Made by a program: the position numbers and the translations under genes. Positions 43,802 through 51,357 of a stretch of 64,000 nucleotides of DNA are shown piece after piece (positions within the stretch are counted from its first letter, which is position 1; each line of letters opens with the position of its first letter). Source of the DNA: Clostridium_AM sp963780135 (GTDB lineage Bacteria; Bacillota; Clostridia; Clostridiales; Clostridiaceae); NCBI GenBank assembly GCA_963780135.1, contig CAWAAR010000003.1:62001-126000 (forward strand). The letters run 5' to 3'. The notes beneath the pieces were generated by a model, which was not told the origin of the DNA, did no database searches, and saw only the letters and a list, made by a program, of their open reading frames with translations.

Positions 43802-43851
43802 AAACTCTATTTTAGTTATAAATATAGATTAACTAAAATAGAGTTTTTATT
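43802..43851 (-). terminator. Terminator of the ferrosome-like operon
   Basis: A perfect 17-bp stem AAACTCTATTTTAGTTA with TAACTAAAATAGAGTTT. T-rich sequence follows on both strands. Confidence 0.8.
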
Positions 43852-43939
43852 TTTAAAATTAAACATGCAGACTAAAATATTTTTGTTAGTGTTTATAAAA
43901 TGATTTTTATATTGTTATTTTACAATCTAATTCTAAATG

Positions 43940-44218
43940 TTATTGTTGTTTTTCTTCTTCAATAGAAGTAGTTACAAGTTGTTCTTTTGAAGCCAATTCC
44001 TTTTCAGCTATTAAGTCTTCTAGATGTTCTTTTTGAAATACAAGTTCTTCAAGATTCATACTATCATAATTTGATGTTGTTGCTTCTCCTGTATTTATTT
44101 TATGAGTTTTTAAGAAATCATCCACCTTATGTTGATTTTTCTTATAAATGTAGTAGCTTAAAGCTGAGGCACCTACACCTGCTGAAAATCCTATTAAATG
44201 TTCTTTTGTTAATACCAT
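43940..44218 (-). CDS. Small membrane-associated protein (DUF6110-like) of the ferrosome-like operon
   Basis: 92 residues from the ATG at 44218, which has AAGGAGGAAT upstream; an earlier start at 44254 lies across the IS110 junction and is rejected. One N-terminal hydrophobic segment, EHLIGFSAGVGASALSYYIY, with small-residue spacing, then a charged helical tail (SMNLEELVFQKEHLEDL). Similar short proteins accompany HMA_2/P-type ATPase loci; the DUF6110 name is from memory. IS110 copy 2 separates it from the rest of its operon, exactly upstream of its SD, so its expression is probably altered. Confidence 0.65.
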   Translation of the reverse strand: MVLTKEHLIGFSAGVGASALSYYIYKKNQHKVDDFLKTHKINTGEATTSNYDSMNLEELVFQKEHLEDLIAEKELASKEQLVTTSIEEEKQQ

Positions 44219-44404
44219 AAAAATATTCCTCCTTATATAATGTAGTTGTAACATTTAATAGAAAACATCTTTATTTTCTAGCGAACATTAACAACTCACT
44301 TTTAAAAATCATTCTTATATTTTATTTAACCTGTCAGATAATTAATCACTTCATTTCATGCTTTCTATTAAGATACCTAACAGGAAACTTAACATTAAAA
44401 TTAA

Positions 44405-44612
44405 ATCATTGTATAATATCTCCTGAATAGAGGTTAGATGTATTCCTCCAGGGAATCTCGTAGAGATCATACCCGTAAATAAGCGTGTCATTCCATCAGT
44501 GAGATTTCTATGGTTTAGCTGGTTGGGTTTCCCGTAGGGTGTTACCTTAGGAATTACCCGTGTCACAAATAAGGTTATAGACTCATTGATAGAAGTGGAT
44601 ACTCTGTTCTAT
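44405..44612 (+). ncRNA. Candidate bridge RNA of IS110 copy 2
   Basis: Non-coding left-end region homologous to that of copy 1. Target loop: TATTCCTCC (44441-44449) identical to the left flank at 44224-44232, hairpin ATCTC/GAGAT, then AAATAAG (44477-44483), whose TAAG is complementary to CTTA at the right junction. Donor loop: TAGCTGGT (44516-44523) identical to the right end (46056-46063), and ATAAG (44569-44573) complementary to the left end CTTAT. A TATAAT at 44412-44417 might serve as a local promoter. RNA ends not defined. Confidence 0.7.
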
Positions 44613-44645
44613 CTCAAACTAACTAAAGTAAAGGAGATATTAATT

Positions 44646-45944
44646 ATGTCTAAATTTTTTTACAGCCCAACAGTAGGTATTGATGTTTCAGCAGACTTTT
44701 CTATAGTTGCTATTCTTACACCTAACGGTGATATTTACAGAAAGGCATTTAAGATTAATCATGATGTGGACGGCTTTAACCACTTAGTTAAAGAAATAAA
44801 GAAAGTGGAAAAAGAGTTTAACATGAAAACTGGCATTTTCATGGAGTCCACTGGCGTGTACCACTTATCTCTTTTCCACTTTCTTAAAACCAACAACTTA
44901 GAGGCTTATGTTATTAATCCTCTAGTTACTAATTCTAACAAAAATAAAGACATAAGAAAAGTGAAAAATGATAAAAAGGACGCCTTAGCTATAGCTAAAA
45001 TAGGTAAATTTGAAGACATAAAAGCTTACAGTTATTTTGATGTTTCTATATTTACCTTAAAATCTCTATGCCGTGATTATTATAAACTTGTTGATACAAG
45101 ATCAACATTTAAGAAAAAGTTATCTGCTGACTTACGTATAGTATTTCCAGGATACAACAATGTATTTTCTGATGTAACTGGAGTAACTTCAATTGCTATT
45201 CTTAAGTGTTATCAGACTCCTCATTCTATTCTTGATTCTTCTAAAGAAAATATTATAAAAATTCTTAAAGAGTCATCTAAAAAGAATTTGATTTGGTGTA
45301 ACAACACTTACGATAAATTAATTAAAATGGCTTCTAATGCTGCATGCATTGGCATATCATCACTTGGATTGTCAATAAAAATAACTATTAATATTGGAAC
45401 TATTGAAAATTTTAATAAACAGATAGAGCTAATATTAAAAGAAATAGAAAACGTCTTACATGGCAATGATGTTTCTTCAAAGTTTAAACAAAATATCCTG
45501 TTATTAATGTCCATACCTGGAGTTGGTTTTATTTCTGCTATAACTATACTAACTGAAATAGGCGATTTTGAAAGTTTCTTAAAACCTAAACAGTTAGTTG
45601 CATACTTTGGCATAGATCCTTCTGTTAACGAATCTGGTAAATTTAAAAGTGATAAAGACAAAATATCCAAAAGAGGTACTCGCTTTGGTCGTAGAGCTTT
45701 ATACGCAGTAGCTTTAGCTTCTATAAGAACTAAGCGTACTGGTGAAGCCAATAATAAAATCTTACTAGATTACTACAAAAATAACCTAAACGGTAAAAAA
45801 AAGAAGGTAGCCTTAGTAGCTATTATGCATAAGCTTGTAAACTATATTTTTGCTGTCCTACGTAACCAAAAGGAATACGAGCAGCGTTTGCCAAAAATTC
45901 ATCACAAAATGCATCTTGAAAATTCCAATAAACCAGCAGCCTAA
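44646..45944 (+). CDS. IS110-family transposase, copy 2
   Basis: 432 residues from ATG 44646 (MSKFFYSPTVGIDVSADFS), with SD AAAGGAGAT; an in-frame start 60 nt earlier is inside the RNA region. DEDD residues as in copy 1 (FMESTGVYHLS, KNDKKDALAIAKIG) and Tnp20 motifs MSIPGVGFISAITIL, LVAYFGIDPSVNESGKF and ISKRGTRFGRRAL. Complete and probably functional. About two-thirds identical to the copy-1 enzyme by eye, so the copies are old or were acquired separately. Confidence 0.93.
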   Translation: MSKFFYSPTVGIDVSADFSIVAILTPNGDIYRKAFKINHDVDGFNHLVKEIKKVEKEFNMKTGIFMESTGVYHLSLFHFLKTNNLEAYVINPLVTNSNKNKDIRKVKNDKKDALAIAKIGKFEDIKAYSYFDVSIFTLKSLCRDYYKLVDTRSTFKKKLSADLRIVFPGYNNVFSDVTGVTSIAILKCYQTPHSILDSSKENIIKILKESSKKNLIWCNNTYDKLIKMASNAACIGISSLGLSIKITINIGTIENFNKQIELILKEIENVLHGNDVSSKFKQNILLLMSIPGVGFISAITILTEIGDFESFLKPKQLVAYFGIDPSVNESGKFKSDKDKISKRGTRFGRRALYAVALASIRTKRTGEANNKILLDYYKNNLNGKKKKVALVAIMHKLVNYIFAVLRNQKEYEQRLPKIHHKMHLENSNKPAA

Positions 45945-46074
45945 TCGGCCGCAAAAATTATTACCAATTTTTGCATTGTTCGCCTTTTAAGCAATGCCTT
46001 TTTGGCATGCAATTTTTTAAAAATAACTTTTTTAAACTTTTTTATTGACTTTTACTAGCTGGTCTTAAATTAAT

Positions 46075-46935
46075 TTATAATCTTAAAAAGATCATTTCAT
46101 CATTATTGCTTAATCCTTCTAAAATATCTCCATGATTTTTTGAAATTTTTCTAATCTTGTTTATCATAGAAGAATTTTCTTGATTATTAATACCAATAAA
46201 GTACTTTATTGAACTTGTGAAAAGTTTTAATAAATTATTATTATTAAAAGACTGATCAAATTGCTTTATAGCTACGTCATAATAATTTTTAGTACTATCT
46301 TCCTTTAATACTTTGAAGGCTTGAAGAGTAATGTTATCTGAATCTACTGACAATATGTGCCTTCCAAATGTAGCTATCCATGTTAGTGTAGATGCTAAAA
46401 GTATATTGTTTTTCAATATAGCATTTACAAGATATACTGCAGATATTACCTCAGGATGAGGGCTTCCAGAAAGCTTCATTTCATTTAGAGCATGATTTAT
46501 AACAGCTATAAGAGTACTAAATCCTGCATTATAATTCATAAGGGTTAATCCAGTATTATTTATCTTTAAAAATTTTGCAATATAAGTTGACGCTACAGAA
46601 ATTAAAGAATAATTGTCTAAAACATTAAAGGCAAAGTTTTGTTTATTGCTTAAAATATTTATAGGTTTCATACCTAAATCTACAGACAATGATATGCCTA
46701 TTCTTATTATAATCTCGATGCATTCTATTTCAGTAGGATTATAATATATTAAAAGTGATCTAGTAATAGGATTGAATTTTGCAAAGCATATGCCCTTATG
46801 AGTTAATACTTCAGACACTATTTTTTTGATTTTTTTAGGTGGCCTGGAGAGTTGAATTCTTAGTCTTCCAGGCAGGTAATGGATTATTTTAATGCTAGTA
46901 TCTTGTATGTTAATCACCTCTTCCTTGAAAGTCAT
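46075..46935 (-). CDS. HMA_2-type (PGRxR) protein with C-terminal extension
   Basis: 286 residues. The N-terminal ferredoxin-like HMA_2 domain has KIIHYLPGRLRIQLSRPPK near 15-33 and lacks a CxxC. A mostly helical, partly hydrophobic region follows (NILLASTLTWIATFGRHIL) that resembles a stub of the ATPase soft-domain region. The start overlaps the ATPase 3' end by 26 nt, so the two are coupled. Role unknown; likely an accessory of the P-type ATPase in a ferrosome-like system. Its stop lies 8 nt from the end of IS110 copy 2. Confidence 0.7.
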   Translation of the reverse strand: MTFKEEVINIQDTSIKIIHYLPGRLRIQLSRPPKKIKKIVSEVLTHKGICFAKFNPITRSLLIYYNPTEIECIEIIIRIGISLSVDLGMKPINILSNKQNFAFNVLDNYSLISVASTYIAKFLKINNTGLTLMNYNAGFSTLIAVINHALNEMKLSGSPHPEVISAVYLVNAILKNNILLASTLTWIATFGRHILSVDSDNITLQAFKVLKEDSTKNYYDVAIKQFDQSFNNNNLLKLFTSSIKYFIGINNQENSSMINKIRKISKNHGDILEGLSNNDEMIFLRL

Positions 46936-49120
46936 AGAATAGTAATCTTCCAGAATTCATAACTACAAGTATAGTAGTTAAGTTATGAAGCACAGACCCC
47001 CAAAGTACTGGTAAAAATCCTGTGGCCCCAAGTAAAAGTCCTATAGTGTTCACAGTAACAGTAGCAGCAAAATTTTGTTTTACAATGGACATAGTTTTTT
47101 TAGAAATAACTACTGTAGATGGAAGGAGCATTGGGTTATCACTATTTATGGTGACATCTGCGGCTTCTATAGCTACATCTGTTCTAGTGTTTCCTATGGC
47201 AATACCTACATCAGCATAAGCTAAGGCAGGGGCATCATTTATTCCATCGCCAACCATTATAACTTTAGAGCCATTAGATTGTAAATTTAATACGTGCTTT
47301 GCTTTATCTTCAGGAAGGAGTTCTGATTCATAACCATCCATAGCCATACTGTTTGCTACAATTTTAGCTTGACTACTTAAATCTCCAGTTAGAAGCTTAA
47401 CATCGTCAAAACCTAGATATCTTAATCTATTTATAGATTTTTTCATATTTTCTCTTAGGGTATCATGAACGCCTAGTACGCCTAAAAGTTCTCCAGCATA
47501 GGCTACAAAAATTATATTTTCACCTCTGTCCATAAGGTGATTAATTTCCCTATCTAAACAAGATATGTCTATATTATTTTCAGACATATATTTTATATTT
47601 CCAACTCTTACTGTTTTTCCATCTACTGAAGTTTCAACACCTCTTGATACATGAACGATAGTTTCAGTATGATCTGGAATAATCCAAGCTGATTTTTTGA
47701 TTTTACTAATAATAGCATGAGCTAATGGATGATTAGAAGTTTCTTCTGCAGCAGCAGCAATTTCTACAATTTTTCTTTGAGACACATTGCCATTTGTTAG
47801 TATGCTTATAAGCTTTGGTTTTCCTTCTGTCATAGTACCAGTTTTGTCTAATATTATTGTGTCAGCTTCTGCCATAGATTCTATTATGTTTCCACCTTTT
47901 AGAAGCACACCATTTTTAGCAGCAGTGTGTATAGCAGCAGATAAAGCAGTAGCTGTAGAAAGTCTAACGCCACAAGAATAATCAATTATAAGCATGTTAA
48001 GGGCTCTTTCCACATCTTTAGTAGTAGCATAAATTAATCCAGCTAAAAGGAAATTAATTGGAATTATCTGAGCAGAAAACTTATCTGCATACATTTGGAT
48101 TTGAGCTTTGTTGTTAGTGGCATCTTCTACCATATGAACTATTCTTGATACTGCTGTATCATTACCTATTTTGTCAGCTCTTATAAATAGATTGCCTGAC
48201 TTAACCATGGTACCTGCAAAAACAGTGGATTCTTCCCTTTTAACTTCAGGCATAAATTCTCCAGTTATAGCTGATTGATCAACTACAGCACTTCCTTCTA
48301 ATACAAAGCCATCTATACTTATTTTGTCTCCAGTTTGATGAAGAATAATGTCTCCTTTTTTTATATCATTTATATCAACACTTGATAAATTTCCATGTGA
48401 ATCTCTTTTCCAAACATTTTTGTCATCTACTTGAAGCATGTCTTTTATAGCATTTCTTGTTTTAGACATGGTGTAAACTGTCATAAGCTCTGCAATATCT
48501 GAAAGAAGTATAGTGGTTAGCGCTGAAAAGCCTCTCCCAGTTATAAGTGCTGTAACTATAGAAGCAGTAGTAAGGGTATCTGCATTTGGTCTTTTAGTAT
48601 TAAGAATAGATTTTATACCACTTTCCATTATAGGTTTTGATAAAACTAAGCTTATTATAGATGGTAAAGTAGTAAATTTTGATACAAAACCTCTATTGGA
48701 TAGTATCTGCATTTGCCCAACTATTTTACTGGCTATAAGTCCTGTACAAGTTATAGCTATGCTTTTTATAATATCCTTACTGCTTTGTTCTTGTAATCTT
48801 CTTTCTTTTACTTTTGTAGTAGAAACTTCTTTTCTTTCTTTTCCATAAGCTATAATAGAATAGGTGCATATTACAGATTCCACTATGTCTACTATATCTT
48901 CTAACATTGCTAAATCCATATAGTAGTATATTAGAATGTTAGATGTAACTAGCTCTATATTTACGGCTTTTATATATTCAACATTTTTGAGATTTTTTAT
49001 TATATCTTCATTTTGATCTTTTAAATATTTTAAAGCTCTACAGTTTATTCTTACTCTTCCAGGAAGGCTGTGAACTACCTCACATTTAAGAAGAGGCTTT
49101 TTCTTTTTTGAAAAGCTCAT
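46910..49120 (-). CDS. P1B-type metal-transporting ATPase, FezB-like (P1B-6)
   Basis: 736 residues. N-terminal HMA_2 domain with VVHSLPGRVRINC instead of CxxC; actuator motif AITGEFMP; phosphorylation site TIILDKTGTMTEGKP near 421; hinge MVGDGINDAPALAYADVGIAIG. The membrane metal site that usually reads CPx is DYSCGVRLSTATALS near 380, so SCG replaces CPC. This combination, the PGRxR partners and the Fur box match my memory of P1B-6 ATPases (FezB) that load iron into ferrosomes. Substrate iron is an inference. Overlaps the genes on both sides. Confidence 0.78.
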   Translation of the reverse strand: MSFSKKKKPLLKCEVVHSLPGRVRINCRALKYLKDQNEDIIKNLKNVEYIKAVNIELVTSNILIYYYMDLAMLEDIVDIVESVICTYSIIAYGKERKEVSTTKVKERRLQEQSSKDIIKSIAITCTGLIASKIVGQMQILSNRGFVSKFTTLPSIISLVLSKPIMESGIKSILNTKRPNADTLTTASIVTALITGRGFSALTTILLSDIAELMTVYTMSKTRNAIKDMLQVDDKNVWKRDSHGNLSSVDINDIKKGDIILHQTGDKISIDGFVLEGSAVVDQSAITGEFMPEVKREESTVFAGTMVKSGNLFIRADKIGNDTAVSRIVHMVEDATNNKAQIQMYADKFSAQIIPINFLLAGLIYATTKDVERALNMLIIDYSCGVRLSTATALSAAIHTAAKNGVLLKGGNIIESMAEADTIILDKTGTMTEGKPKLISILTNGNVSQRKIVEIAAAAEETSNHPLAHAIISKIKKSAWIIPDHTETIVHVSRGVETSVDGKTVRVGNIKYMSENNIDISCLDREINHLMDRGENIIFVAYAGELLGVLGVHDTLRENMKKSINRLRYLGFDDVKLLTGDLSSQAKIVANSMAMDGYESELLPEDKAKHVLNLQSNGSKVIMVGDGINDAPALAYADVGIAIGNTRTDVAIEAADVTINSDNPMLLPSTVVISKKTMSIVKQNFAATVTVNTIGLLLGATGFLPVLWGSVLHNLTTILVVMNSGRLLFYDFQGRGD

Positions 49121-49475
49121 TAAAATCTCTCCTTATTATTTCAAGTGCCTTATCGAAACTATGTGACTTTGCAGATAGAATTTGTTTTTCATTAAAAATT
49201 ATAATATCTACAAGTTTTTTAATATAAATTATTAACTCACTTTCTTTTATAAGGCTATAATCATAAAGTATTAATATGTTTTCAGTAATAGAATTAAACT
49301 CTATTTTGTTTATACCTTCTATTAAACTTATTATTGACACTATTTCTTTTTCAGATATGTTCCATTGTTTACATATTGAATTTATATAAGGTACATTTAA
49401 CCGAACTCGACCTTTTATACTAGAGATTATATTTATCTTGAAAAATTTTTTGTACATATTTGTAATTAAATTCAT
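49086..49475 (-). CDS. HMA_2-type small protein (GRVR motif)
   Basis: 129 residues. ISSIKGRVRLNVPYINSICK is a variant of the PGRxR motif (K replaces P), followed by a ferredoxin-like pattern with GINKIEFNSITENILILYD. No membrane helix. The 3' end overlaps the ATPase start by 35 nt, suggesting translational coupling. Probably an accessory of the ATPase; no function can be assigned from sequence. Confidence 0.65.
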   Translation of the reverse strand: MNLITNMYKKFFKINIISSIKGRVRLNVPYINSICKQWNISEKEIVSIISLIEGINKIEFNSITENILILYDYSLIKESELIIYIKKLVDIIIFNEKQILSAKSHSFDKALEIIRRDFNELFKKEKASS

Positions 49476-49485
49476 AAATTAAACC

Positions 49486-50049
49486 TCATAGACATAAAGA
49501 TTTATAAGCCCAATACAAAAGGCTATAAGGATTTGCTGAAACATCACCTTTTTTTATATATATTTTTTTTAACCCAAAGAATATAAACATTAAAGGTAAT
49601 AACGTATTAAAATCTAGGGCACCTTTAGTTTTTTTAAAAAAAGAATAGTTTAAAGATTCATTGAATCTTTTGATTTCACTTAAAATGACTGGATCTTTAT
49701 GATTTTCAATTATTTCTTCTAAACCTAAAAGTTTAATTAAAGCTCCTAATAATATTTCTTCAGACACTTCATCTTCTTTGTAACTAATAAGAATTGATGA
49801 AGTTAAAGTATCTATGCTAATTTTTTCTATAGAACTAACACTTTTCATTGTGCTTAAAAGTTTACTTTTGGATTCAGTGTTGTTTTTCATACAAGGAACA
49901 TGAAATCGAACTCTTCCAGGGATACTGTGCTTAATTTCTATTACATCTGGTATTCCTAATGAAATGGATGGTTTTTTCATGGATTTAAACATAGTATTGC
50001 TGTAAATCATTCCTATTAGGATTCCTCCTAAAGTTTTTGATATAGGCAT
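49486..50049 (-). CDS. HMA_2-type membrane-associated protein (PGRVR motif)
   Basis: 187 residues. A short N-terminal hydrophobic part (SKTLGGILIGMIYSNTMF) with GxxxG-like spacing, then EIKHSIPGRVRFHVPCM and a ferredoxin-like HMA_2 domain, and a C-terminal hydrophobic helix (FNTLLPLMFIFFGLKKIY). SD AGGAGG upstream. Third PGRxR-type protein encoded beside the ATPase. Resembles the small Fez proteins in general layout; homology not tested. Confidence 0.65.
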   Translation of the reverse strand: MPISKTLGGILIGMIYSNTMFKSMKKPSISLGIPDVIEIKHSIPGRVRFHVPCMKNNTESKSKLLSTMKSVSSIEKISIDTLTSSILISYKEDEVSEEILLGALIKLLGLEEIIENHKDPVILSEIKRFNESLNYSFFKKTKGALDFNTLLPLMFIFFGLKKIYIKKGDVSANPYSLLYWAYKSLCL

Positions 50050-50121
50050 AAGTAACCTCCTATAATAATAACAATGGGTTTTTATTAATATTCACAGATA
50101 ATTTTTGATAATTTACTAAAA

Positions 50122-50748
50122 TTATGAACTTGACCAAACAGTTTTATAAGATGGGATTTCAGTTGGCCTAATACCTTGAAGCATTAAATTAATGATATTG
50201 TATTTAATTTTGTCATATTTGCTAAAAATATTTTGAGCACTTTCAACATCATCATAAACTTTCCAATATCCTATCATTTTGCATTTTTTGTCTGGACAAT
50301 CAATAAATAATGTTACATCATCTACAGGATATCCTAAAAAAATTCCTATTTCATGAGGACAAACATTTTCAAAACGATTTTTTAAAACAGCTAGACATTC
50401 TTCTAAAGTCATCTTTCTGTTATAACCAAAGCGTTTTAAAAACTTTATGTTTTTTTCTTCACTTATAATATTTTTCAACTTCTCTTTATTATAGAATAGA
50501 ACAATGGTACTATTTTTATCTTTCTTTAATTCGAAAAAATCAATATTTAGCGTGATTTTTATTTGGTATTTAAATTCTTCCCAGGCATCCTGTAAATTAC
50601 GATTATTATTACTAAAGGTGAGTAAAGAAGATGCTTTTTCTTTTGCAAGGGTAGGACCAGCACTGCAGAGTATTCTTGAAAACAAGTGATCTAATTTGCC
50701 ATAACTATTTACAATATTTACAAAACAATTTAATTCATCTTTACTCAC
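50122..50748 (-). CDS. DUF3793 family protein
   Basis: 208 residues from a GTG at 50748 that has TTGGAGG 8 nt upstream; a TTG at 50778 lies before that SD. The conserved core CPHEIGIFLGYPVDDVTLFI and KCKMIGYWKVYDD identify DUF3793, a clostridial family often encoded with flavodoxins under iron control. The conserved Cys and His suggest a metal or cofactor site (inference). Function unknown. Lies between the flavodoxin and the PGRxR genes on one strand. Confidence 0.8.
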   Translation of the reverse strand: MSKDELNCFVNIVNSYGKLDHLFSRILCSAGPTLAKEKASSLLTFSNNNRNLQDAWEEFKYQIKITLNIDFFELKKDKNSTIVLFYNKEKLKNIISEEKNIKFLKRFGYNRKMTLEECLAVLKNRFENVCPHEIGIFLGYPVDDVTLFIDCPDKKCKMIGYWKVYDDVESAQNIFSKYDKIKYNIINLMLQGIRPTEIPSYKTVWSSS

Positions 50749-50790
50749 AAGTTTATCCTCCAATTTTAAGTAATACAACAGATTATTTTA

Positions 50791-51219
50791 TTAGGAATTT
50801 GATAGCGTTTCGCCTAGTTTTTTGCATTCTTCAAGAGAATCTTCATCAGGAGTATTATTAACTATTAATCCATTATGTATAAGATTTGCACCAAGAGAGA
50901 TCATTCTATCCTGCCAATCTACCATCCACTCACCAGATCCCCAACCATAAGATCCAAATAAAACTAAATTTTTGTTTTTTATAAAGTCAGAAATTGATTC
51001 AACAAATGGTTCCATTTCATTTTCTTCTAATTGTTCTGTACCCATGGAAGGACAGCCAAGGGCTATAGCATCGGCATTTTTAATGTCCTCAATTGTAGCA
51101 TCATTTACATTTAATAATTTAACAGTAGGTAGGATTTTTTTAGCACCTTCAAAAATAGATTGAGCCATTGCTTCAGTATTACCTGTCCCACTCCAATAAA
51201 TTACAACTAAATTTTTCAT
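50791..51219 (-). CDS. Flavodoxin
   Basis: 142 residues from the ATG at 51219 (MKNLVVIYWSGTGNTEAMAQ), with AAGGAGG upstream. The FMN phosphate loop is WSGTGNTEAM, and GSYGWGSGEWMVDW supplies the isoalloxazine contacts. A low-potential electron carrier that replaces ferredoxin when iron is scarce. A Fur box lies 25 nt upstream. First gene of the iron-responsive run that ends at 43940. Confidence 0.93.
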   Translation of the reverse strand: MKNLVVIYWSGTGNTEAMAQSIFEGAKKILPTVKLLNVNDATIEDIKNADAIALGCPSMGTEQLEENEMEPFVESISDFIKNKNLVLFGSYGWGSGEWMVDWQDRMISLGANLIHNGLIVNNTPDEDSLEECKKLGETLSNS

Positions 51220-51235
51220 ATTGATAAACCTCCTT

Positions 51236-51270
51236 ACACTAATGATATTGAAAATCATTATCATTAGTGT
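51236..51270. promoter_or_regulatory. fur box: Fur box in a 35-bp palindrome upstream of flavodoxin
   Basis: GATATTGAAAATCATTATC (51244-51262) matches the 19-bp Fur consensus GATAATGATAATCATTATC at 16 positions by eye. It sits within a longer palindrome whose outer 12-bp arms are ACACTAATGATA and TATCATTAGTGT. Iron-bound Fur would repress the whole flavodoxin/ATPase operon. Confidence 0.85.
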
Positions 51271-51294
51271 AAACTAAATTTTATTATATGTCAA

Positions 51295-51345
51295 TAAAAA
51301 AAGTGCGTATATTTAGTTTTAATAAATTAACTAAATATACGCACT
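51295..51345 (-). terminator. Terminator of asnS
   Basis: AGTGCGTATATTTAGTT pairs perfectly with AACTAAATATACGCACT (17 bp); on the minus strand TTTTTTT follows. Confidence 0.92.
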
Positions 51346-51357
51346 ATATTTTATATA

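Larger units (their letters stand above)
44235..46067 (+). mobile_element. IS110-family element, copy 2 (about 1.83 kb)
   Basis: Same organisation as copy 1 in the opposite orientation. The left end meets TATTCCTCCTT (44224-44234, the complement of the DUF6110-like gene's SD) and the right end is ACTAGCTGGTCTTA at 46054-46067. It splits a same-strand operon between the HMA_2 gene ending at 46075 and the small gene starting at 44218. The left end holds TATAAT (44236-44241) and the right end TTGACT (46045-46050); joined in a circle they would be 17 bp apart. Confidence 0.85.
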
